A stretch of DNA of 64,000 nt, from contig NZ_KB892771.1 of assembly GCF_000373925.1 (NCBI RefSeq), forward strand, positions 1 to 64,000, in the 5' to 3' direction. Both the position numbers and the translations under genes were made by a program. Shown here one piece after another: positions 48,170 through 55,117 of the stretch. The DNA is from Actinopolymorpha alba DSM 45243. GTDB taxonomy: Bacteria > Actinomycetota > Actinomycetes > Propionibacteriales > Actinopolymorphaceae. The notes beneath the pieces are model-generated. The model worked only from the letters and a program-made list of their open reading frames with translations, did not search any database and was not told where the DNA came from. Every line of letters begins with the position of its first letter. The first letter of the stretch is position 1.

Positions 48170-49323
48170 CGGGCCACCTCCGCGGATGCGGCATCGTGGA
48201 ACGACGCGTGGTATTCGGTGTACCACCGCTGCTGTTCCTGAAGCTCCGGTGTGCCTTCGGCGTACACCAGGTCGAAAAGCTCAGCCAGGTTGGGCTCGGG
48301 CATCGCGCGGGTGCCGGAGCGGACCCGCTCGGCGAGTTCGTCCGCCTCGCGCTCGAGTTCGGCGAAGAAGTCGGCGTCCACCAGGCCGTTACGGGTGAGG
48401 TACGCCTTGACCCGGGCGAGCGGGTCCTTGTGCTTCCAGTGTTCGAGTTCGGCCTGCAGGCGATAACGGGTCGGGTCGTCGGTGGTGGTGTGGGCACCCA
48501 TGCGGTACGTGAACGCCTCGACCAGGCTGGGGCCGCCGCCTTCCCGCGCCTGCTGGAGCGCGGCCTTCGTCACGGCATAGCAGGCGAGGACGTCGTTGCC
48601 GTCCACGCGTACACCGGGAAATCCGAACCCGCTGGACCGGCGGTAGAGCGGGATCCGGGACTGCTTCTCACTCGGCGCGGAGATGGCCCACTGGTTGTTC
48701 TGCAGGAAGAACACGACGGGCGCGTTGAAGACCGAGGACCAGATGAACGCTTCGTTCACGTCGCCCTGCGCGCTGGCACCGTCACCGAAATAGACCATGA
48801 CCGCGGTGTCCCGATCGGGATCACCGGTGCCGACGCAGCCATCCTTCTGGATGCCCATCGCATACCCCGTCGCGTGCAGGGTCTGGGCGCCGATGACGAT
48901 CGTGTACAGATGGAAATTGACCGCCCCGGGATCCCACGCACCGTGGTCGACGCCGCGGAACATGCTGGTCAACGCGAGTGGGTCAATGTCGCGACACCAC
49001 GCGACGCCATGCTCGCGATAGGAAGGAAAGATGAAGTCCTGCGCCCGGGTCGCGCGGGCGGAGCCGATCTGCGCGGCCTCCTGGCCAAGCAGTGACGCCC
49101 AGATTCCCAGCTCACCCTGGCGTTGCAACGCGGTGGCCTCGGAGTCGATCCGCCTGGTCAGCACCATGTCGCGGTAGAAACCTCTGATCGCCTCGTCGTC
49201 GAGGTCGAACGTGTAGTCCGGATGCTCGCGGCGTTCCCCCTCGGGGGTCAGCAGCTGGACGAGCTCGGGACCACCCTCCTGCGCCGAACCCTGGGCGGGC
49301 CCGAACGTGCCTTCCGTCGTCAC
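48166..49323 (-). CDS. bkdA: Branched-chain 2-oxo acid dehydrogenase E1 alpha
   Basis: A 385-residue E1 alpha subunit. The thiamine-diphosphate motif GDGASAQGDVNEAFIWSSVF begins near residue 180 and ends in ...QNNQWAIS; earlier come YRDMVLTRRIDSEATALQRQG and GQEAAQIGSARAT. HTTTDDPTRY is the phosphorylation-loop region conserved in these subunits. GTG 49323 is preceded by AAGGAG at six bases, so the start is firm, although the frame is open to 49464. It heads the operon E1alpha-E1beta-E2. A dyad at 49517-49538 lies upstream and may be a regulator site. Confidence 0.92.
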   Translation of the reverse strand: MTTEGTFGPAQGSAQEGGPELVQLLTPEGERREHPDYTFDLDDEAIRGFYRDMVLTRRIDSEATALQRQGELGIWASLLGQEAAQIGSARATRAQDFIFPSYREHGVAWCRDIDPLALTSMFRGVDHGAWDPGAVNFHLYTIVIGAQTLHATGYAMGIQKDGCVGTGDPDRDTAVMVYFGDGASAQGDVNEAFIWSSVFNAPVVFFLQNNQWAISAPSEKQSRIPLYRRSSGFGFPGVRVDGNDVLACYAVTKAALQQAREGGGPSLVEAFTYRMGAHTTTDDPTRYRLQAELEHWKHKDPLARVKAYLTRNGLVDADFFAELEREADELAERVRSGTRAMPEPNLAELFDLVYAEGTPELQEQQRWYTEYHASFHDAASAEVAR

Positions 49324-49827
49324 CGTGCACTCCTTCAGTCCATCGGTGGGCGGGATCGCCGCCACCGGGCCGGAGCTCGGCGCGTCGGGACTCATCGCCA
49401 CCGGTGGGCGCGAGGGGTACGACGCGCACGACCGTGGGTATCGAGCCCACAGTCGTGCCACCAACGTACCTACAGCGCCCCGTCAGCGCACCCGATCCAG
49501 CCGCGTGCGCCCGGTCGTTCCACGAACTTGTGTGGAACCAAATCCAGGATCAGCCCCGCCCGCGGAGCCACACCATGTCGGAACCCACGGTTCGCCGGAC
49601 AGGTTTGTCGTACGGCTTCCACAGTTAGTCGAACGCCCGATCTTCTGGTCGGACACCCGACTATCTGGATCTTGCGGCGCCGCGTGTCCGCTCGACGCCT
49701 CTGAGCTACCGGAATGGGCGTACGCTCGTTGGCTCGGCCAGCGGGGGCTATGTCTGGAATCGTGCGGGTTGCGCGACCACACTTCTGGCCCAGCAACGCG
49801 AGGCCGAGCGAGACCTCGGGTGGGGCC
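49324..49827. other. Upstream region of the bkd operon
   Basis: 504 bases without a convincing gene on either strand. It must hold the bkd promoter. One dyad (49517-49538) and a loose direct repeat CCCGATCTTCTGG / CCCGACTATCTGG (49636 and 49656) are the only structures noticed. Confidence 0.4.
49517..49538. promoter_or_regulatory. GTTCCAC-N8-GTGGAAC dyad, possible bkd operator
   Basis: A perfect 7-bp inverted repeat about 195 bases upstream of bkdA. Actinobacterial bkd operons are often under Lrp/AsnC or similar control, but no regulator gene is adjacent. Confidence 0.3.
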
Positions 49828-49917
49828 TGAATGATCACGTATACGTGGTCATTGCATGCCTCACATGGTGTCGGCACCACGTGAAGCTGGTAATGACCAC
49901 GTATACGTGATCATTCA
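49828..49917. repeat. 90-bp palindromic repeat (three-hairpin element), copy B
   Basis: Same length and design as 26465-26554: outer arms ATGATCACGTATACGTGGTC and GACCACGTATACGTGATCAT are identical to copy A, while the central hairpin differs (TCACATGGTG...CACCACGTGA) but keeps pairing. It contains the TGA stop of the CaiB-type gene (49915-49917). Conserved arms and compensating central changes argue for selection on structure. Confidence 0.85.
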
Positions 49918-51048
49918 GCGAGCGGCACCCACCCGGAGCAGGTGCTCGATCTCGGCCGCCTCGAATCCCCAGTCGGACAGGGCCTCGCGGGTGTGCTGAC
50001 CGGTGGCCGGCGCGGGTCCGGCGACCCGACCCGGCGTTCTCGACAGGCGGGGTGCCGGGCCGGGCTGTCGCATCCCCGCGACGTCGACGAAGGTCCCCCG
50101 GGCGGCCAACTGCGGATGGAGCGGCGCCTCGTCCGGATCGAGGACGGGTGCGACGCAGGCGTCGGTGTCCGCGAAGGTCGCGGCCCACTCGTCCCGGGTC
50201 CGGGCGCGGAACGCCGCCGCGAACCGCTCGTGCAGCCTCGGCCACCCGGCCTGGTCGTACTGCTCGGGGAGTTCCTCGCCGGCGAGGCCGAGCCCGGCAA
50301 GTAGCGCGGCGTAGAACTTGGGCTCCAGAGCACCGACCGCGACGTACCTCCCGTCGGCGCACGGGTAGGTGCGATAGAACGGCGCACCGCCGTCGAGCAG
50401 GTTGCGCCCACGGGGCGCCGACCACATCCCGGCGGCGCGCAGGCCGTGCAGATGCGCCAAGAGCAGCGCCGCACCCTCGGCCATCGCCGTGTCGACGACC
50501 TGGCCGCGTCCGGATCTCGTGCGTTCGTGGAGGGCCGCGAGTATCCCGACCACGGCGAGCAACCCGCCACCAGCGAAGTCGGCCACGTAGTTGAGGGGGT
50601 GTACGGGCGGGCCGTCCGCCGGGCCGATCGGCTCCAGGGCACCCGACACCGCAAGGTAGTCGATGTCGTGGCCGGCGGTGTGGGCCAGCGGACCGTCCTG
50701 CCCCCATCCTGTGATCCGGGCGTAGACCAGGCGCGGGTTGCGGGCGTGGCAGGTCTGCGGCCCGATACCGAGACGTTCGCAGACGCCGGGCCGGAAGCCC
50801 TCGACGAGGACGTCTGCCGCATCGATCAACCGCAAGGCGGCCTTGACGCCCTCGGGATGCTTGAGGTCGATCGCCACCGACCGCCGGCCGCGCCCGAGGG
50901 GATCGGGTGGCGGCGCCCCGGACGGCGCATCGGTCCGGTCCAGCCGCAGAACCTCCGCCCCAAGGTCGGACAACATGGTCGCCGCGAACGGGCCCGGCGC
51001 CAGGCTCGCGATCTCGACCACCCGGATGCCACTCAGAGGACCGCTCAC
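49915..51048 (-). CDS. CaiB/BaiF-type CoA transferase / alpha-methylacyl-CoA racemase
   Basis: A 377-residue protein of the class III CoA-transferase family. It starts LSGIRVVEIASLAPGPFAATML, with DLGAEVLRLDRTDAP, GRGRRSVAIDLKHPEGVKAALRLI and ADVLVEGFRPGVCERLGIGP, then the ITGWGQDGPLAHTAGHDIDY catalytic stretch with the Asp at about residue 150 (Asp as in family enzymes). LNYVADFAGGGLLAVVGILAAL and GQVVDTAMAEGAALLL follow. The size and the HD pair in AGHDIDY fit alpha-methylacyl-CoA racemase, which epimerises branched acyl-CoAs for beta-oxidation. GTG 51048 is preferred; the open frame further upstream is not homologous. Confidence 0.85.
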   Translation of the reverse strand: MSGPLSGIRVVEIASLAPGPFAATMLSDLGAEVLRLDRTDAPSGAPPPDPLGRGRRSVAIDLKHPEGVKAALRLIDAADVLVEGFRPGVCERLGIGPQTCHARNPRLVYARITGWGQDGPLAHTAGHDIDYLAVSGALEPIGPADGPPVHPLNYVADFAGGGLLAVVGILAALHERTRSGRGQVVDTAMAEGAALLLAHLHGLRAAGMWSAPRGRNLLDGGAPFYRTYPCADGRYVAVGALEPKFYAALLAGLGLAGEELPEQYDQAGWPRLHERFAAAFRARTRDEWAATFADTDACVAPVLDPDEAPLHPQLAARGTFVDVAGMRQPGPAPRLSRTPGRVAGPAPATGQHTREALSDWGFEAAEIEHLLRVGAAR

Positions 51049-51253
51049 CGTCCCATCATCGGGGACCGGACCGACCCGCGCCGAGCCCGCGGGCGAAAGG
51101 TCAAAGGTCACGATCATGTCTGTCCGGGTCCTCCGATAAAGTCGCCGGCCCGGCGGTCGTGGCAGGCGCGGCGGAGCCAGTCGCTGCCGGCGGACGGATA
51201 AGGCACGGCGGAACTCGACGGGGAACTCGAACGGGGAAGAGGAGAACGCCGCG

Positions 51254-52420
51254 ATGAGACGACGGCATGCGCGGAGAGCGTTGGCACTCCTGGCCATCGC
51301 GGCCCTGGGCGCGGCCGGATGTGGGTCCGGACCAGCGCCGGAGAAGGGAAAGCGCACGACCCTCCCCGATCCCTGCGCCCTGCTGACGTCCCAGACGGTT
51401 GAGCGGGTGGTCGGCCCCAGCCTCGGCGCACCCGGCCTCCTGGACAGCGCGACCTCCAAGGTCCTTCCGATGGCCTCGTGCACCTGGGAGTTCGCCACGG
51501 ACGACGCCCTCACGTTCTCCAGTCGCACCACCTCCAAGCGGCGGGCCGCGGTCGAAGTCTCGCTCTATGAGGATCCCGACCGGGCGTGCGAGTCCATGCG
51601 CCTTTTCACCAGGGACGGTCGCGGGGTACGCCTCGACGACCTGGGACGAGAGGCCGTCGTCTTCCAGTCAGACCCGTTCGACCCGACCACCACCTCCGTG
51701 AACTTCTGCCAGGATCGCGCCCGGATCACCGTCGGCTTGCATGCCTGGGAGAGCCGTCCCGACAGTCCGAAGCCCCAACCACTCGGCAAGGCGGAGGCCC
51801 AACGCACCGTCGTCACGATGGGCCGGGAGGTCTCGCGCCGCCTGATGGCGGCACCGGCCGCCCGCGCGTCTGAGCGGGGGCCCCGTGCGGAACGCCCGGT
51901 CACCATCCCCGACGCCTGCGGACAGCTGCCGTCAGCGGTGGCGCGCCGGCTCACCGGGACCATCGACAGCCAGGACGGGCCGACGAACGAATCCCGCCCC
52001 CGCAGTTACTCCGAATCCAGGTGCGAGTGGAAGATGCGCGAGCTGGCGGGGATTCCCGCGCCTCGACCGGACCGCAAGGCGGTCATCCGTGATCTGGCGG
52101 TCACGATCAGGGTGTACGCACCTCAGGCGGGCCACGACGGAGCTGCCCGCGCCCGGGTGGGAGCCCGCCAGTGGGCGATGGGGTACGCCGCGAAGCCCTT
52201 CTCCGCGGGCACCGGCGAGCACGCGAGCCTGGTCCTCGAGCCGTACCCGAAGAAGGCGCGCACGGCACGGATCGGATTCGCTCTCGACGACGCCCGAGTC
52301 GTGGTCAGCTACACCGGCGTCGACCTCACCGACAAGGGCACCACGCCGGCTCTGGACACCGAACTCGAACAGGCCGTGCGGGACGCGGCCACGGCCATCG
52401 CCCGCAGCCTTTCCGCGTGA
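51254..52420 (+). CDS. DUF3558-type lipoprotein
   Basis: A 388-residue lipoprotein. The signal RRRHARRALALLAIAALGAAGC has a lipobox LGAAGC with Cys near residue 23. Two similar domains follow: one from about 37 (LPDPCALLTSQTVERVVGPS, CTWEF) and one from about 215 (IPDACGQLPSAVARRLTGTI, SRCEWKM), each with the Pro-Asp-x-Cys start typical of DUF3558 domains. Such proteins are surface-attached and of unknown role, possibly in cell-wall or secretion processes. ATG 51254 has GGAAGAGGAG upstream. Convergent with the acyl-CoA dehydrogenase. Confidence 0.75.
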   Translation: MRRRHARRALALLAIAALGAAGCGSGPAPEKGKRTTLPDPCALLTSQTVERVVGPSLGAPGLLDSATSKVLPMASCTWEFATDDALTFSSRTTSKRRAAVEVSLYEDPDRACESMRLFTRDGRGVRLDDLGREAVVFQSDPFDPTTTSVNFCQDRARITVGLHAWESRPDSPKPQPLGKAEAQRTVVTMGREVSRRLMAAPAARASERGPRAERPVTIPDACGQLPSAVARRLTGTIDSQDGPTNESRPRSYSESRCEWKMRELAGIPAPRPDRKAVIRDLAVTIRVYAPQAGHDGAARARVGARQWAMGYAAKPFSAGTGEHASLVLEPYPKKARTARIGFALDDARVVVSYTGVDLTDKGTTPALDTELEQAVRDAATAIARSLSA

Positions 52421-52444
52421 CGCTGCCCGTCTGTCGCCCGGCGA

Positions 52445-53593
52445 TCAGCTGGACGAGTCCAGCATCGACCGGGCGATGATGTCCTTCATGATCTCTGAGG
52501 TGCCCGCGTAGATCCGCTGGACGCGGGCGTCGGCGTACGCCTGGCAGATGGGGTACTCCCACATGTAGCCGTACCCGCCGTGCATCTGGACGCAGTCGTC
52601 CACCACCCGCCCGAGCATCTCGGTGGCGAACAGCTTCGCCTCGGCGGCGGAGGGCGCATCCAGGTTCCCGGCGTTCGCGGCGAGCACGCACCGGTCGACG
52701 AACGCCTGCGCGACGTCGACCTCGGTCCGCAGCGCCGCGAGCCGGAACCTCGTGTCCTGGAAGGCCGCGATCGGCCGGCCGAACGCGTGCCGCTGATGTA
52801 CGTAGGCGATCGTGTCCCGGAGCGCCACCGCCGCGGTCGCCACCGCACTCATCGCGACCACCAGGCGTTCCTGCGCGAACAGCCGGGTGATCTGCGCGAA
52901 CCCTTCGGTGGGGTTGCCGAGCACGTGATCCTTGGGAACCCGCACGTTGTCGAAGAACAGCTCCGCGGTGTCCTGGGTACGCAGACCGAGCTTGTCGAGC
53001 TTGCGGCCACGGCTGAATCCCGGCGTACCACTCTCCACGAGGAACAACCCGATGCCGTGCCGCCGGTCGGGTTGGGTCCGTGCGGCGACGATCACCACGT
53101 CGGCGCTGATGCCGTTGGAGATGAAAGTCTTGGCGCCGTCGAGGACCCAGTGATCGTCCGCCTCGACCGCGTGGGTGCGCATCGCGGCCGCATCGGATCC
53201 GGCGTCGGGCTCGGTGATCGCGATCGCGAGGATGGCCTCGCCAGTCACCGCCCTGGTGAGGAAGCGGCGCTTCTGGTGCCGGGTGCCCGCGTGGATGAGG
53301 TACGGCGCCACGATCGCGTTGTGCAGCGGCAGGCCGAAGCCGGACTCGTGGACCGCGGCGAGCTCCTCCATCATCACCTGCTCGTACCGCAGGTCGGTGA
53401 TGCCGAGCCCGCCGTACGCCGCGTCCGCCGCCGGGATCAGAAAGCCCTGCTTCCCGGCGGTGCGCCAGATCTCGTGGTCGACCTGACCGGCCTGCTGCCA
53501 GGCAGGCTGGCGCGGGACGATCTCGCGTTCGCAGAACGCCCGGAACGACTGGCGGAAAGCATCATGATCGGTGTCGAAGTAGCCAACCCGCAT
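52445..53593 (-). CDS. Acyl-CoA dehydrogenase
   Basis: A 382-residue FAD-dependent acyl-CoA dehydrogenase of standard size. Seen: [40 protein letters not shown], the FAD-contact WVLDGAKTFISNGISADVVI, GLRTQDTAELFFDNVRVPKD, AFGRPIAAFQDTRFRLAALR and QMHGGYGYMWEYPICQAYAD then RVQRIYAGTSEIMKDIIA. The catalytic base Glu sits in that last stretch (GTSE), as in medium/short-chain enzymes. It feeds enoyl-CoAs to the FadB-like protein encoded 1.5 kb upstream on the same strand. Start at 53593; no clear operon partner. Confidence 0.9.
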   Translation of the reverse strand: MRVGYFDTDHDAFRQSFRAFCEREIVPRQPAWQQAGQVDHEIWRTAGKQGFLIPAADAAYGGLGITDLRYEQVMMEELAAVHESGFGLPLHNAIVAPYLIHAGTRHQKRRFLTRAVTGEAILAIAITEPDAGSDAAAMRTHAVEADDHWVLDGAKTFISNGISADVVIVAARTQPDRRHGIGLFLVESGTPGFSRGRKLDKLGLRTQDTAELFFDNVRVPKDHVLGNPTEGFAQITRLFAQERLVVAMSAVATAAVALRDTIAYVHQRHAFGRPIAAFQDTRFRLAALRTEVDVAQAFVDRCVLAANAGNLDAPSAAEAKLFATEMLGRVVDDCVQMHGGYGYMWEYPICQAYADARVQRIYAGTSEIMKDIIARSMLDSSS

Positions 53594-53697
53594 GGTCCGA
53601 TCCTGCCAGCATCCGGGCCGAGTCGGCTGCTGCCAGCATCACCAGGTCTGCGATGGGCCTTCGGTCTCTGGGCACGACCCGCGAGGCCTCGGTCCCG

Positions 53698-54315
53698 CTA
53701 GCGGAGGAGGAGGGCGACTCCGACCGCGCCGCCTGCCCAGAGCAGGCTGGCGAACGTACCGATGATGAAGCGTTCCGCCGCACCCGACGCCCGCAGCTCG
53801 GGATACCGGCCCAGGCCCTTGATCGCGAGGACCACCGCGACCCCCTCGCCGAGCCCCGCGAGCAGGCTGGCCGCGATCGCCGCGCGTTCCAGGGCGCCGA
53901 TCCATGCGCCGCCGCGCAGCACCGGCCGAACGGGTTCGTGAGAGGTCGGCCGCGACTCGATGGGGTCAGCAACGCCGACGGAAGCGTGCCGTGACTCGGC
54001 CGGCTCAGCGGGTTCGGTGGGGTGGGTGATCTCGGGGACGGCCGGCTCGGCTCCGCGGAGGAGCGCTGCGGTAACGGGGCCGCCGCCGGTGACCGCGACC
54101 GCCACCGCCAGCACCGCCGCGGCGTTCGCCGTCCACCCTGTCTGACCGGCCGGCGCGCCGGAGGCGAACAGCCCCGCCACGGCAAGCGCCGCGGAGGGAC
54201 CGAGCGCCACCATCCACCAGGGAACGGCGTCCAGCCGGGCCTTCACCCGCGGATCCCAGCAGGCGAGGGTTCCCAGCAGGAGGACGGCCAGGACGACGAG
54301 CGTCGCCGCCCTCAT
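53698..54315 (-). CDS. Membrane protein following the SatD-like gene
   Basis: A 205-residue membrane protein with helices near residues 5-20, 35-55, 65-85, 140-165 and 185-205, and a Glu/Pro/Thr-rich cytoplasmic segment (about 90-125) between the third and fourth. Last part: RFIIGTFASLLWAGGAVGVALLLR. No named family; position after a SatD-like protein suggests a SatE-like partner. ATG 54315 has GAGGAC six bases upstream and overlaps the small upstream ORF as ATGA. The longer start at 54345 lies inside repeated sequence and is not preferred. Confidence 0.6.
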   Translation of the reverse strand: MRAATLVVLAVLLLGTLACWDPRVKARLDAVPWWMVALGPSAALAVAGLFASGAPAGQTGWTANAAAVLAVAVAVTGGGPVTAALLRGAEPAVPEITHPTEPAEPAESRHASVGVADPIESRPTSHEPVRPVLRGGAWIGALERAAIAASLLAGLGEGVAVVLAIKGLGRYPELRASGAAERFIIGTFASLLWAGGAVGVALLLR

Positions 54316-54461
54316 GCGCGTCCTCGCTTCGCTCCGGGCGCGCATGAGGCACTAATGGCTCTGTACTGAATGATTCGCTCGCCGCGCTCGCTCATGGCGC
54401 TGTACTGAATGATTCGCTCGCTGCGCTCGCTCATGCGCGTCCTCGCTTCGCTCCGGGCGCG
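54311..54461. repeat. Compound repeat: two 32-bp direct repeats flanking a 39-bp tandem
   Basis: The 32-base sequence at 54311-54342 is repeated exactly at 54430-54461 (core CGTCCTCGCTTCGCTCCGGG). Between them a 39-bp unit occurs twice in tandem (54355-54393 and 54394-54432), differing at two positions. On the minus strand the unit reads ATGAGCGAGCGCAGCGAGCG..., the SERSER-coding sequence seen at many actinobacterial gene starts. The period of 119 bases suggests insertion with duplication of the flank. Confidence 0.85.
54312..54434 (-). CDS. 40-residue ORF created by the compound repeat
   Basis: The frame reads MSERSERIIQYSA then MSERGERIIQYRA, then ends in APGAKRGRA, the same residues as the end of the SatD-like protein. 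Its ATG overlaps the SatD-like stop as ATGA, and its stop overlaps the membrane-protein start as ATGA, so it would keep the two genes translationally coupled. Built wholly of repeat sequence; it may be a translation bridge rather than a functional peptide. Confidence 0.4.
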   Translation of the reverse strand: MSERSERIIQYSAMSERGERIIQYRAISASCAPGAKRGRA

Positions 54462-55048
54462 TCGGCCTGCGCGAGCAGCCGAACCGCGAGCGGGCGGACC
54501 CGGCGTTCTTCGTTCCAGAGGGCCGAACGCAGCCGCTGGCTCACCGCCTGCGGACTGATGCCAAGGCGCTCTGCGACGTCCTTCTGGGCGAGCCCCCGCG
54601 CCATCAGATCGACCACCTCCCAGCCCTGCCGGCTCCGGCGTTGCACCACCGCGGCCAAGAGTGCCAGTAATGCTTCGGCGTCACGTGCCGACTCGGGGTC
54701 GGGTCCGACCACGGCCAACCTGGCCGGGCTCGCCTTGGCCCGGTCGACCGCCTCCCGCGCGTGCACGAACGCCGGACCCGCCGCCGCCCGCACACTGTCG
54801 GGGAGGGGTTCGCGGACCGGTCCGACACCCACTCCGACGTACCACCGGCCGTCGCGGACCAGTGCGAGGCTGGCGTCCACCGCATCCGAAGGCTGGTCAA
54901 GCAGACCTTGCACCTCATCGCCGGCGGTGCGCTCGAACCCACGGACCAGGCGGTCAGCCCACGGTTCGGCGCGAAGCTGGTCGAGCAGCTCCTCGATCCG
55001 GTCCTCGGCGTTCCGGCTCGCCTGCTGGTCGATCGTCAGGACCAGCAT
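54431..55048 (-). CDS. SatD-like DNA-binding protein
   Basis: A 205-residue protein of the SatD type. The first part (about 1-130) has a cyclase-like fold pattern: FERTAGDEVQGLLDQPSDAV, GRWYVGVGVGPVREPLPDSV, then AGPAFVHAREAVDRAKASP. A helix-turn-helix follows: VVDLMARGLAQKDVAERLGISPQAVSQRLR near residues 145-175. The role is unclear; SatD is linked to acid stress in streptococci, but HTH-bearing relatives are common. GGGGAGGAGG precedes ATG 55048. It ends within the compound repeat and leads to the small ORF and membrane protein. Confidence 0.7.
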   Translation of the reverse strand: MLVLTIDQQASRNAEDRIEELLDQLRAEPWADRLVRGFERTAGDEVQGLLDQPSDAVDASLALVRDGRWYVGVGVGPVREPLPDSVRAAAGPAFVHAREAVDRAKASPARLAVVGPDPESARDAEALLALLAAVVQRRSRQGWEVVDLMARGLAQKDVAERLGISPQAVSQRLRSALWNEERRVRPLAVRLLAQADAPGAKRGRA

Positions 55049-55117
55049 GCGCGCCTCCTCCCCACCCGGTTAGCCATGGGAGTCAAGGCAACAGCATTGA
55101 ACGGGTCAAATCAAGGA

